Below the pieces are notes generated by a model. It did not search any database and had not been told where the DNA came from. It saw only the letters and a program-made list of their open reading frames with translations. From NCBI GenBank assembly GCA_014529385.2, contig CM043959.1, positions 14,960,809 through 15,024,808 of the forward strand: 64,000 nucleotides of DNA, written 5' to 3'. The translations under genes and the position numbers were made by a program. Shown here one piece after another: positions 23,436-36,066 of the stretch; within the stretch, counting starts at the first letter, position 1; each line of letters starts with the position of its first letter. This stretch comes from Adiantum capillus-veneris. Lineage: Eukaryota; Streptophyta; Polypodiopsida; Polypodiales; Pteridaceae.

Positions 23436-24800
23436 GATGAGAAATAGTAAGATCCTAATTCCAATATAGATTTGCATACTGACACAAAACTCACCTTTGA
23501 TTGTATGCAGTGACCAAAAAATGCGCTAGATCCCAATTTACTCTGTTGAACCAACACAACAACTTCAAAGTTGACATTCCATTGTTCTCAAGCATAGGTG
23601 ATATAAGCAGATCTATTACATAGATTTTGTCATGCACATTTGTAGGCAGAAGCGAGATAGCATGCATGACATGAAAAAGTACTAGCGTTTAGAATGGTTA
23701 CTGGATATACAGAGATAGGTCAAAATGAAGCGAATATGGATCTTGAAATGGTCATATAAGTCCCTAATCGCATCTTGGATGGCATGGCAATAAAACTCAT
23801 TGCGTGCACAAGTTTTGTGACCTAGCTTCTGATTGAAGCAATCAACTGAAGTGTATTTGAGAGGGACTCCTTGCACAATGTTGTTTTCTCCTTGCGTCTT
23901 GGAATCTGAGAAAAACAAAGTGTTAGTATGTATATCTTTAAGGCATTAAAGACAAATAAAATTTATCCATTTAGTTAGTACCTTTCTATTGTTAAAATTG
24001 AATGCATACACTTTTGGCAGCAATGGTAGGTCTTCATATATAAGATCTACCCTAAGCTGTGCAAGAGTTGTACTTGACATTGTGTCCCATCACAGTAAGT
24101 AGGGTCTCTCAAAAGTAGATCTCCATTGCTAAAGGTTTGTTCTCAGAGTTAGACTGTATATCTTGGTTGAGTGGAATAAGCTGTCCACTAAGAAGATGGT
24201 ATTTAAAATAGTAAAATCACACTATGAAATTTTGAGAGCTTATAATGTACTTGCAAATTATGAACTTCTTTTGCAAAATATAGATTTTGCCTTCCGACTG
24301 TTTCCTATCCCAATTATCATATAAAAAGTCCAAACAGCTCTCAGACTTGCAAATGAACATTATTGTGGTAGTTCTTATTTTCTCATCAAAAAAGAAATAT
24401 ACAAACACTTCAACATGAATAAATAGAGCGACCCTAACAATCTTTGTAGCAATCGAATACTTGAGGGACTTCTGTATATCCTGAAACAACCTATTTCTGA
24501 AGCTCTCACTAGTTTGGGATGCTGGTAAAGACCAATCCTTGCTGTCAAACGATGGAAGTGGAAAACGAGTCACATGAGCCCAGGTAGATGATATTTGTGT
24601 TCCAAATATTACATATAATAAAAGAATATTTCATTATCTGCAAGCTCCTTGTGCAGTCTTCCTCGGTACATTTTCTCACCAACAAATGCGTGGAAAGCAT
24701 AAAAAATCCCAACTATGCTCTCAATTAGTTGCCAGTCTGTCATGTTTGATGGATAAATATTTTCACCATATCAAGCATGATATCAACCATAATACTTCAG
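23436..24800 (-). pseudogene. Minus-strand exon-like pieces of an unidentified gene
   Basis: Several minus-strand segments look like exons bounded by plausible splice sites: about 24740-24605 (MTDWQLIESIVGIFYAFHAF), 24573-24217 (118 residues, FDSKDWSLPASQTSESFRNR), about 24080-23985 (MSSTTLAQLRVDLIYEDLPL) and 23918-23682 (VPLKYTSVDCFNQKLGHKTC), with an acceptor TTTTTCTCAG at about 23908. They are in order and on one strand, and the CACTA element lies directly downstream. I do not recognise a family and the intron phases are not verified; it may be a decayed host gene or another element. Confidence 0.3.
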
Positions 24801-24859
24801 AAATAAACATGCATTGAATGAGATATATGCTAAAAATACCATACAATTGTGTCGATGCC

Positions 24860-25242
24860 GTGGAAAACTAGGAGGAGATGTTTGCAACCTTAAGTCTGCT
24901 TGTTGGAAAAGACCCAAAATAATTTATGTTTCTTATGGAGGGACTTTAGAACCCCTCAAGGATGTCCTTGTCCACTTAATTTTATTAATCAATTATTTTC
25001 TTGAAATAAGAGATATTGAAATAATCAATCAATAAAAGAAAGTGGACAGGGACACTCTTGAGGTATTCTAAAGTTTCCCCAAGAAATGTACATTATTCCC
25101 AATTGAAACAAAACATTGCCGTGGGAAAATCTTAGGAGTCCAACTGGGACATTAGCAGAAGTGAATGAATTGGGTGGAAAACTCCATCAATTATCACACT
25201 TTGGTTCCATGAGCAAACCTCATTAGGTAGTATTCTTCAACT

Positions 25243-25288
<46 letters not shown>

Positions 25289-25824
25289 TATATATTTTGT
25301 GTCAAGCATACTCTCATTTGGAAGGTCTTACAAAACCTATGAACAAGCACAAATAAAAATAAAAAAAATCCATACACAAAATCTAAAAGCAAATATAACC
25401 CTTGCATATTAGGAAATCATCCACGTATATCTTTCTTTTCATGGGTGCATGTTTAATTGAGTATGTCTTTTTGTATTTGTTCTTTGTGATGTCCTCCAAA
25501 CCACCTTGATTGAATATACTTGCAAATGAGTGCTATGAGAACCATCATATTTGGAGAAGTATGGTTTTTTAAGAGTTGCAATCAACCACAGGAGGAGATG
25601 TAGGTAGTGAAGAAAGAGAAGAGGCAAAGGAGGCGAGGTAGGCATTGAGGCAGAAGAGGGGAGGAATCAAATAGAGGAGGGTTGGGGGAGTATCACTAGC
25701 TTACGTGAAAGAAATATAGTGCAAGCACTCATTTGTGAAGGGTAGGCTGGAACGAGTATTGCCAGCACAATCGATAGACCTGAGTAGAGCCTTTGAGCAC
25801 CTGCATTGCCAAACACACCAACAA

Positions 25825-25892
<68 letters not shown>

Positions 25893-27360
25893 CAAAAAAG
25901 GAAAAAAAGAGAAGGCAAGAGGGAGATTGAGATATAATGGATACATTGCTATGCAGGAGAGGAGAGGAAATGTCACTCGGTTCAAAACTAGTTTTTGCAT
26001 AGAGAGAAGAGCTTACCAGAATAATTTTGGCTTCATTTATATGATTCCAACTTCCAAGTGTCACATACCCAATCAAAATACCTGTTTGCTTCATCTTGGG
26101 CCTGAAAGGACTCTCCCCTATCCCCAACATTGTAGACTCGAGTTTACATGGTTATTATGCAATCCCGTATCCCGGGGGATTCACCATGGAGAACTTACCA
26201 CACCATGTAAGTGCAAGGGAGGTTTTTTTAATGAAAATTTACATAAACGTATAAGATAGGGGTAGGCCCAAACAATTTATCTCCCAAGCTTAAAAATAAG
26301 GGAGGGGGTATCATATTTATGAGAGGGGGGAAGAAGTGAGAAAAGGGAAGAATGAGAGGAATTTTTTGTGTTTCAAAATCATGACTTCCCAAAAAAGTTT
26401 TCCCTCAAACTTGTGATCAATAGCTACAAAGATACATGCAAGAACTAACATTGCTTTGTATCAATTGCTTTTTTTGTCATTATAGTTCACTTGTTGAGGG
26501 ATGAAAGCTACAAAGAGTTTTTATAGATGAAAATTTACACGAAGAACCTAACAAAGTTTACAACCATGTTTTTGGAGTAATTTAGATGGGGCAGAATTGG
26601 ATGAGTAGCTAGAGTGCAGGCTGAACGAGCACATAATTTGAAAGTCAAACTAATACACATTGAGGGTACGACATCTAGTTATTAATAGAAGTGGTTCCTT
26701 AGTATGTTGCCAGTCACTACGCTACATGCTCTTTGACTAGTTTTACTCAGTTAGATCAAGGGGTATGATAGTTTTCTCCATTGATTGTCATATAAGCGTA
26801 TAAAGGGGGTTCATATTTCATATTAGGGTTCATATTCCCTAATATGAGTCATATATAGGGGTTTTATCAAAGTTGTTTGCTCGTAGGTGGCATCTTGTTT
26901 TGTATGTAGAGTGAATCCCCGCAGGTCTCGTATAAGGGTTTTATCAAAGTTGTTTGCTTGTAGGTGGCATCCTGTTTTGTATGTAGAGTGAATCCCCCAG
27001 GTCTCGTATAGAGAAATCAAAAATCAAGAATCTCCTTTGAAATTCTTTGACCATCAAAATATAGGCTACTCGAGCAACTCCACTTCATCTGCCCTCCATC
27101 TCTAGCCTAGTCCTTCTCCAAGAAACCTATGCATAGCTTGCTACCATAATCAGCAGAAGAGGCTTAAAAGATGACTAAGAACATGAGCTATGTACCTATG
27201 TTTGTTGTAGATCCCTTCCCATATATTCAAAGCCTCATAAAATTTGCAGCTTCTTGATTACGTTGTCTTCCTCAACATCACTGTCATTAGAAAACTCCTT
27301 GGGCTTGCTTGGTCTTGTCTTCTTAGAGTTCTTAGACTTAGGTAAGTCTTCCTCACTCAA
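24860..27360 (+). repeat. Unclassified dispersed repeat, copy C
   Basis: Shares blocks in the same order with 1534-3680: the GTCCACTTAATTTTATT foldback (24970-25047), TA/GA tract (25243-25290), the CATTTGGAAGGTCTTACAA block (25314), the GTGCTATGAGAACCATCATA block (25528), (GT)n(GA)n (25832-25890), and the block 27000-27220 matching 3300-3530. It has an extra 78-bp tandem duplication at about 26850-27005. At its right end the minus strand reads SKKTRPSKPKEFSNDSDVEE then a stop (about 27335-27240), possibly a coding tail of the source element, also present in degenerate form near 3560-3650. Confidence 0.55.
25832..25890. repeat. (GT)n(GA)n microsatellite
   Basis: Same compound type and same flanks as 2911-3001. 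Confidence 0.95.
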
Positions 27361-27460
27361 AGAAGTTTTTTAAGTTTCTTTCTGTCTTTCCTTTGTTGTG
27401 ATCATCTAGATTTGAATCATCATGGTGGTAAGGGATACAAAACATATCATCATGATCATG

Positions 27461-27605
27461 AATCTTCCCCTTATGTATTTGAACCTCTTCTTATGCACAA
27501 AATATACTTCCTCCTGTTTTGAACCTCTTCTTATGGATCATGAATCTTCCCCTTATGTATTTGAACCTCTTCTTATGCACAAAATATACTTCCTCCTGTT
27601 TTTGA
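27461..27605. repeat. Tandem duplication of about 79 bp
   Basis: The segment starting GAATCTTCCCCTTATGTATT is present at 27461 and 27540, with the copies nearly identical. Confidence 0.85.
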
Positions 27606-28247
27606 ACCATGGAGGCATCTCTTACTCTTTCTTTTTTTAACAATATCAATCTTTAAATAATTAATTAGTTTATTAAAAAATAATTATTTTGTAAATAATA
27701 AATTTATTACCAAAAATAATTATCTAATTAGTTGTGTGCACATCAAAAATAGGACTAGTAGTTTCAAGGCCTCAAATGTGTCTAAATGTGGGCTAGAACA
27801 CCTCAAGGTCACCCTAATAGAAAACACCCTGAGGCCTTAGTGATTGCGAAATTGGGCCTTCAAAAGAGGTAGACACTAGCCTCATATTTTAGGCTCAAGA
27901 AAATTATGCACGCGTCATTGCGAGCATAGGAATGAGATGGGGTCCTTAGAGCAATAATACTAAGCTTAGCCTTCATTATTTTTAATAAGGCCCTAGGATA
28001 AGCAAGTTAAATTAATTTTAAGTATTTGTGCCTGGGCAAGTGGCAGAACAAGTGTGAACAAGTAATGCAAGAGCAGTGCCCATGCGGCATTGTGTTGGGG
28101 ACCTTTAATGTTCTCATGGGTAGAATGAATGTTAACATTTTTAAAATAGTTGCACATTGTAAAGTGACTTGGGAACTTTTAAAACTTAATAGTTTAAGGG
28201 TATTACAATTTCAAAAGTAAGTGTGCCAAGTGGCACACTTATTCATG

Positions 28248-28291
<44 letters not shown>

Positions 28292-28550
28292 TCCTAGCGT
28301 CCCCTTCTCTCCCTCCTATCTATTTAAGAGCAACACCCCTCCCTCTTGGGAGGTTAGCAGTGCTCCTACCTCCCCTAATGTGAGCGTCCTGTCACGGTGG
28401 AGCTCTCCATTAGAGCTCGAGAGCAGCTCCTTGTGACATATATGGTAGCTTTGAGCTTCCATTATCTAGAACAAGGAATCTCACAATCATAGCCACCTTC
28501 TTGAAAAGTTTTGACGTGGGAAGTAACAACAAACGCTCTCTTCCTACAGC
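27606..28550. other. AT-rich intergenic DNA with a CT microsatellite
   Basis: 27640-27730 is extremely AT-rich. (CT)n lies at about 28251-28288. A 64-codon ORF at 28026 has no recognisable features. Nothing else is seen before the transposon end at 28555. Confidence 0.5.
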
Positions 28551-28554
28551 GTAG

Positions 28555-28576
28555 GGGTGGATGCATGAATAGGTGG
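28555..28576 (+). repeat. Left terminal inverted repeat (22 bp) with TSD GTAG outside
   Basis: An exact reverse complement of 39826-39847. The preceding GTAG at 28551-28554 matches the bases following the right end. Because GGGG spans the boundary, the junction could be placed one base differently, but the GTAG/GGGTGG assignment makes both TIRs symmetrical. Confidence 0.9.
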
Positions 28577-28689
28577 ACCAAAAACCTTGTCCCGGACAGA
28601 GGTTTTATAACCGGTACATAAAACCATCTCTATTAGTTCAATTCGATATATTCTTTTGAACAGATTTTTAATTAAATATAGAATTTCCA

Positions 28690-28845
28690 CAGTTTTTGTT
28701 AAATATAGAAGACGGCTCTGTACCTCTTAACTATGCACGTCAGCCAGCTCTTTACACCATTACTATTTCCACGTCTCTTTTTCAAATATAGAAGACGGCT
28801 CTGTAGCTCTTAACTATGCACGTCAGCCAGCTCTTTGTCTTCCCG
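28690..28845. repeat. Direct repeat in the transposase 5' region
   Basis: A roughly 60-bp unit containing AATATAGAAGACGGCTCTGT is present at about 28697-28757 and 28786-28842. It lies between the left TIR and the transposase start, so it may belong to promoter or 5' UTR. Confidence 0.8.
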
Positions 28846-30009
28846 CTCTCTCGTTTTCCTGTCTCTCTCTAACTCTCTGTGTAGGAGCACAGATTGCTGT
28901 TTTACTTTGTAGGCCTATCACACATCTATTGTTGTCATATACTGCTCTTGCTCTCTGTAGGCCTATCACCTCGCTCAATCTCTCCCTCTCTAGCATGGAG
29001 CAAGAATCTCACACTGTATGTGACTGCTCTCAGCCTCACTGTGAACTGTGTGCTAGGTATGCTGTTGATGCGGTCAAGGAATATCATGCTAGGAGAAAGA
29101 GGGAGCAACGTGCTAAGAACAAGCTTGAGCAGGTAGCACGTGAGGAAGATAATGATCAAAATGGTGCTGATGATGCAAAGCATCAAAGACTTTGCAATGA
29201 CCTAGTTATGCTCTTCAATCGGCGTACAAAGGCCCTCGATGTTGCATCACGCTCAGATATTTTGTGCAAGTTTGTCAATCATCCTTCTCTTGGAGACCTT
29301 GAAATGCCTAGGGCACAAACAACCTTCGTTGAAGCCATACGCAACACAATAGATGCAATCAAATTACCCAAGAGCGGACAGGAGCTCTTTCTTAAAAGGT
29401 TCATCACCACAATGCTTATGAATGTTGAGTGTACATCTACCTCAAAAGTGAATGTTTCAGCTGCATCTAAGTTGCTATATTTGCACAAGAGGAACTTCAT
29501 AGCTACAAAGAATCGGTTGAGGGCAGCAGGTAATGGCAATTTGCCAATCTCTTTGTGTGCTCGACAGCCCATGGATCGTGGCTTCATAACACCTGATGAG
29601 AAAGAGTTGATCTTCTCTTTTTGGATGTCTAACACTCGTGTTTCACCCAATAAGAAGGATGTGTGCAGAAAGCGTATTGGAAGAAATTCATATGTCAAAC
29701 ATCCTGTGCATCTTCTTGAACAATCTCAGGTAATAACTTGCTTCACTATATCCATTTTTGTTTTCTAATATTTGCATTCATGACCTATATTCTCTATAAA
29801 TGGGTTGATAAGAGTAGATATGAAATCGGATATGAAGGAAGTTATAAATGGAAATAAGGGGAATCTGTATTTGGTCCTAGACTAAGAGTAGATAAATATT
29901 GGATGTGAAGGAGAATATAAATGGAAACATAGTTTTTATCATACGCGTATGTTTGTTGAAACATACGTTTGCAGACGCATACTTTCACACGCGTATGATA
30001 TGTATAAAC

Positions 30010-31400
30010 TGGTTAGGTAAAAAACTGGTTTACATAACCAGTAAAAATTTTTTAACACCTATTTCTCACTGGTATACATAGTGGTTAAGTGTTCACATGT
30101 ACTGTTTGTCATGTCAGATAGGTAACAAACATATCTGTTTGAAAGGAAAATAGTGGTTTACATATCCAGTAAATTTTTTTGTACACTTATTTCTCACTGG
30201 TATACATCGTGATTAAGTCCTCACATGTACTGGTTAGGTAAATAACATACCGATTTTAATTGAAAAGACTAGTTTACATTAGCAATCAGAAAATTTGAAC
30301 TGGTTGACACTTATATACCACTGGAACGTACCAAGGACATGTGTTCATTTTTTTTAACACATTTTTCTCACTGGTATACATCGTGGTTAAGTGCTTACAT
30401 GTACTGGTTAGTAAATAACATAGCGGTTTTAAATGAAAAGACCGGTTTACATCAACAGTAAGAATATTTGAACAAGTTGACACTTATATACCACTGGTAT
30501 GTACCAAGGACATGTGTTAATTTATTTTAACACTAATTTCTCACTGGTATACATCGTGGTTAAGTGCTCACTTGTACTAGTTAGGTAAATAACATACCGG
30601 TTTTAAATGAAAAGACTGGTTTACATCAGCAGTAAGAACATTTGCACTAATTGACACTTATATACCACTGGAACGTACCAAGGACATGTGTTCATTTTTT
30701 TAACCCTTATTTTTCACTGGTACACATCATGGGTAAGTGCTTACATGTACTGGTTAGGTAAATAACATACCGATTTTAAATGAAAAGACTGGGTTACATC
30801 AGCAGTAAGAATATTTGCACTGGTTGACACTTATATACCACTGGTACGTACCAATGACATGTGTTCATTTTCTTTAACACTTATTTCTCACTGGTATACA
30901 TCGTGGTTAAGTGCTCACATGTACTGGGTAGGTAAATAACATACCGGTTTTAAATGAAAAGACTGGTTTACATCAGCAGTCAGAACATTTGAACTGGTTG
31001 ACACTTATATACCACTGGTACGTACCAAGGACCTGTGTTCATTTTTTTAACCCTTATTTTTCAATGGTACACATCATGGGTAAGTGCTCACATGTACTGG
31101 TTAGGTAAATAACATACCGGTTTTAAATGAAAAAACTGGTTTACATCAGCAGTAAGAACATTTGAACTGGTTGACACTTATATACCACTGGTACGTACCA
31201 ACGGCATGTGTTCATTCTTTTTAACACTTATTTATCACTGGTATACATCGTGGTTAAGTGATCACTTGTACTGGTTAGGTAAATAACATACCGGTTATAA
31301 ATGAAAAGACTGGTTTACATCAACAGTAAGAACATTTGCACTGGTTGACACTTATATACCACTGGTACGTACCAAGGACATGTGTTCATATATACTGGTT
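30010..31400. repeat. Tandem array, 173-174 bp period, ACCGGT/GGTATAC/TGGTACGTACCA motifs
   Basis: About eight units; the AATAACATACCGGTTTTAAA segment occurs at 30241, 30414, 30588, 30761, 30935, 31108 and 31282, giving a period of 173-174 bp. Each unit contains several palindromes or half-sites, such as TGGTACGTACCA (31016-31027) and ATACCGGT. The array lies entirely within transposase intron 1 (29730-32849). Confidence 0.9.
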
Positions 31401-32849
31401 TACCTAACCAATTAAGTGAAAAAACATAGTGGTTTGAAATAAAAATACTGGTTTATAGTAATGTAACAATTTTCCTCAAAACCTGCAGTTTTCTTCAATG
31501 TTCTTTAACACTAGGTTGGTAACCTAACAGGACATAAAAGTGTCCTTTCAGGGTTTTGAAAAAAACCTCCAAAACCATAGTAGGTCCACTCATTTTGTAA
31601 AATCCTTTCATGAGGTTATAGTTCAAGGCCTACTAAACATGGAAAAAATAAGAAACTTGTAAAATTTCTCATCTTTTGGTCACACCAAGCCTCCAAAGTT
31701 GATGGACCAATGAATTTTCATCAAAACAGTCATTTCTTACGTTTTGTTGCATAAAAAAAAGATTAGGGATTTTTGTAGGACTTGAGATAAATTCCCTAGT
31801 TAACTTCAATGGGTTGGTGATCAGAACATATGATTGCTTCTCACTCACTATTTTTTGTTTTGCCAAAATAAATAGGTACAAAAAAGGTTGAATTTTTACC
31901 ATTCTGCAAACCTATCATCAAAGTTTCTATAGCCATGCTCAATAAAAATAATATATGCATGTTTTCTTAGTTCCCTATTGTCCTTTATGTTCATAAGGAG
32001 CCATGGAGCATATCAAAAGAATAATACATCTCTTACCAAGGGGAATATTGGGGACAAAGATGAAGTGTTAAATACAACAAACATGAAAAAACTGGGTTCA
32101 ACATTATGAGTTGTAGAATCCCATAGAAACTATTCAATATCTAGCCAAATTTGATCCTTATGACTAGATATGGTTACTACCTACCAAATGCATGTAGTTG
32201 TCACAAGAAACTAAAAATATTGAAAAAGCTATACTTGATATACTAGAATGTTTCATTTTCTTCTATAATCGAAAAAATCAAGGGTATTAGGTGCCCCAAA
32301 ACTCAAGGAATGTTAGCTTTATGTTACAATATGCGCCATATAAAATTAAAAAATGCATTTGGATATCATGAAATCCACCAAAAAAATCATAGAAGAGCTA
32401 GAATTGGGTAAAAAACAGGATTTGACAATTTTTGTAATTGATCATAACTTACAACTTTAATATTTATTTCTCCCTAGAAGCATCAGGACATGTTGAGGAC
32501 TACTAAAGATAGTTCTCTAGCATTATAGACCTCACAAACATGAATTCTAGAGTGGTGTAGTTGCAAAAAGTTGAAAAAAGCCAAAAACAGGACCCGCTTT
32601 TTCACACAGTTTAGGTTGTGAAATGTTGTGCAAGGACAATGTTAAAGATGGAATTGATATTCCAAAAAAATGGTGAGTTTTTTTCAGCTCATGTGACAAC
32701 TTTCTAGATAGATAGCACCTCAAAATCCATTTTGAAACTCTTGACATAATTCAAGGAAAATGGTCACTTAACAGGACATAAAAGTGTCCTAGGACATAAA
32801 AGTGTCCCATTACCAACCTAGTGTTAACCATATATGTCTTTCATTGTAG
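31401..32849. other. Remainder of transposase intron 1
   Basis: AT-rich sequence with no ORF of note. The phrase around ACAGGACATAAAAGTGTCC, a perfect-stem motif, occurs at about 31530 and twice at 32770-32805. The intron ends in TTTCATTGTAG at 32849. Confidence 0.5.
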
Positions 32850-35008
32850 GTGGAGCTCTTTCTCAACTTCAAAGAACAATACCCTGAAATTGTAATAAGG
32901 TAGCGGGCGTTTGAGTACATGAAGCCATATTTTGTGCGAAAATTGAGAGACCGATATACTTGCTACTGCATTTCACATGTTCAAATGTCCTTCCTAAAGG
33001 ATGCCATAAATCACATGCGAAGTTCTGTATTCGGTCTGCATGGAAAAGCTTGCCATTGTCAATGCAACATATGCAAAGACAATGGTGGATGCAAGGCACC
33101 AAAAAACCCTATCAAGAGTGTAACAGCCTTATTGGACTCTATACTGTGTCCTAAATCAGATACGTCCACCTTCCATGCCCTTGCCTGCTTGAGTGGTCAA
33201 TGTAAAAGGTGTGGCCCGGATAAGTTAGACTTTTGTGCTGCAGAGGCTGCATTTATTGCTAAAAATATTGTGGTGAAGATTTTTGAGGACCTAGAAGTAG
33301 GAACTGCACGTGACGGTCTGAAGAAGAAAAGGAAAGTCTTGTCGCATAAGGAAATATCATGCCAGGATCTCTCAGTCATGTTCAAAGACCATCTTAAGAA
33401 ATACATAATGCATAATTTTGTGTATAGATGGCAAGCAGAACAATATAAGGAATGTATACAAAGCTTTCCAGAAGATGTTGTTGTGTCAGTTGTTGACTTT
33501 GCTGAAAGCTATAGTTTCAAAGAACAAAAGGAGATTCAGTCCATGCACTGGTATTCAAATCAAGGAACTATTTTTGTGCACATAACATATTTCCGAATTG
33601 CAGGTAACGACATCACCCTAGATTAGTATTATTTCTTTTGTATTAAGCCTTCGATAATTTTTGATTTTTATATTATGCAGGTGACATCCACAAGACAATT
33701 CACTTCTTCATTTCAGATGACAAGCAACATGACACAAATTTTGTTCAACACTGTTTTCTGAAACATGCAGAATGGCTAAAGCAATTTGGTCTAAATATAA
33801 AACGTCATTGGGTATGATTTGATGGAGCAACTTCACAATTCAAAGCAAGAAGACCATTCTATTTCCTTGCCAGGTATACCATGTTCTAACAAACATTATC
33901 TGAAGGTGGTTTTAATATAGAGACCTATCATAGTGGCATTAAAGTTGTAATAAAATGCTTGTCTAACATCAGTAATATTATAATACGTGTTTTTTTTGGT
34001 AATTTTATCGTGCCAAGAGTATATTAATCTTCTTCTATCCATTGAATAAATTGCAGATACAGTGTTTTTACGGGATGGAAAATGTCTTGGAACTTTTTTG
34101 GATCCAGACATGGTAAGGGAGAACACGACGGTGCGGGAGGTCTTTAACTCAATACCAATTGCAGCCAAAATGCCCAAAGATAGACTGTGCTACAGATGTT
34201 GTGGCATTATTGAGACGGAACTTGTCAGATGGTGCTACAGCCACCTATGCATCCCAGGCCTGTTATGTAAGCATGATTTTTTGGGTGATTGAATTGGGAG
34301 ATGTCGAAAGGGGAAAAAATTGGGATGTAAAGGCTGTAAAAAATACCCGCTCAATGCACTCTGTTTCTGCATATTCAGAGCATGATACAACTGCTTTGAG
34401 AACACGTTCACTGTCTTGTTTCTGTAGTGCATGTAAACAGGAAAAGTGGAGGAGATGTGTGAGCAAGTCACACGTTCCTTTCTGGATATACCTTATTTTG
34501 GAGCCTACAGAAGAAGGGGAAGACGATGACGATGAAATAAATGAGGATGCAGCATATGAAGGACACTATGACACCCTTAGTCAAGCTCTTATTATTGGTG
34601 ATAATTTTTCTGTTCCTACACCAAATGACAATGAAGAAAAAGTGGATTTCTATATAGTGAAATGCACTGCAGCTATTCAAGAGTTTCATTTAGATGCTGA
34701 AGATGACTCGGGCAATATCATTGGGCGAGGATCCTATGCTATGAAAGGGTTTTACTATCGTATGATAAATGAACAGACCTACGAGCTTTTGGACAAAAAG
34801 CCAGAGGTGTTCATATATTCACATCTTGTTCGGGCAATCAAAATCCCCATGATACCCCATCCCAGCAACTCAAAACTATATACAATATCACTTGATGTCA
34901 GTGAGTCTATCTACAATAGTATGCCTTTTGAGCTGTAACCATCTTAAGAAATACATAATGCATAATTTTGTGTATATCTGCCTATTACTGTAAACTGAAC
35001 TGTCTCCC

Positions 35009-35013
35009 TCTCC

Positions 35014-35063
<50 letters not shown>

Positions 35064-35211
35064 TTCTTTGTCACTTCTCATTATCATTTCTGTATCATAC
35101 CAGTCATTTCTCAGTATCATACCGGTATCATACCAGTCAATTCCCAGTATCATACCGGTATGATACAGTATCATACCAGTCATTTCCCAGTATCATACCC
35201 ATATCATACAT

Positions 35212-35247
<36 letters not shown>

Positions 35248-35341
35248 ATTTCTAAACATCATACCAGTCATTTCTCAGTATCATACCGGTATGATACTGA
35301 GGAGTGACTGGTATGACACCGGTATTATACAAGTTCCTCTA

Positions 35342-35378
<37 letters not shown>

Positions 35379-35554
35379 CGTCTCAGTATCATACCGGTCA
35401 CTCCACAGTATCATACCGGTATCATACCAATCCCTCTCCCTCTCTCTGTCACTGCTAAGTATCATGCCAGTCACTCCTCAGTATCATACCTGTATCATAT
35501 TAGTCACTTTACAGTATCATACCGGTATCATACCAGTCACTTCTCAGTATAAGA

Positions 35555-35602
<48 letters not shown>

Positions 35603-35707
35603 TCACTTCTCAATATCATACCGGTCACTTCTCAGTATCATACCTGTATCATACTAGTCACTTGAGAGAATCATACCGGTATCATACATGTCACTTCTTT
35701 GTATCCG

Positions 35708-35768
<61 letters not shown>

Positions 35769-35815
35769 TCTCAGTATCATACCACTCATGCCCAATATAA
35801 TACCGTTATCAAACA
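35009..35815. repeat. ATACCGGTAT palindrome array with CT/GT microsatellites between convergent genes
   Basis: About twenty copies of ATCATACCGGTATCATACCAG-like units alternate with CT tracts (35009-35058, 35209-35244, 35553-35600, 35709-35766) and a GT tract (35346-35376). A perfect 18-bp palindrome, TATCATACCGGTATGATA, is at 35148-35165. The array fills the gap between the transposase 3' end (34938) and the HAD gene 3' end (36067). Confidence 0.9.
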
Positions 35816-36066
35816 CTCTCTCTCACTGTCTCCTTTTATTTGCAATATACTTCAAATATAGAATACAACGTATTTCCGTGCAACTTGCTTGTAAATGTAT
35901 TATACATGAATTCTATTACATCGATTGAGCCTTTTGGCTGAGTAATTCTCCATTTACATCCATCGACAAAAAAATACATCGACAAAAGTCGCCCACTTCA
36001 CAGACTTTATGAAGCTTTCTTTTTATATAAAAAATCTGTTCCTTTCTTCTTGAAAAAGTCAATCCG

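Larger units (their letters stand above)
28995..34938 (+). pseudogene. Transposase of the novel element (RNase-H-like DDE candidate), recently inactivated
   Basis: The exon model is 28995-29729, 32850-33603, 33681-33873, 34057-34938, with good GT-AG junctions and consistent phases. The first Met (28995) opens a Cys-rich and basic segment (CDCSQPHCELCARY, then REKR-type helix). Exon 2 has CYCISHVQMSFLKDAINHM, CHCQCNICKDNGGC and CLSGQCKRCG, likely zinc sites. It then has VVDFAESYSFKEQKEIQSMHW, where the Asp codon is at 33495-33497. Exon 3 has FDGATSQFKARRPFYFLAR (Asp at 33821-33823). Exon 4 has FFGSRHGKGEHDGAG (Glu at 34121-34123). D, D and E in this order fit an RNase-H-fold transposase. The C-terminus ends YNSMPFEL. 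Defects are TAG at 32901-32903, TGA at 33815-33817 (W to stop) and a frameshift near 34140. The family resembles uncharacterised transposase-like proteins rather than a named superfamily. Catalytic assignment is inferred from motif order. Confidence 0.75.
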
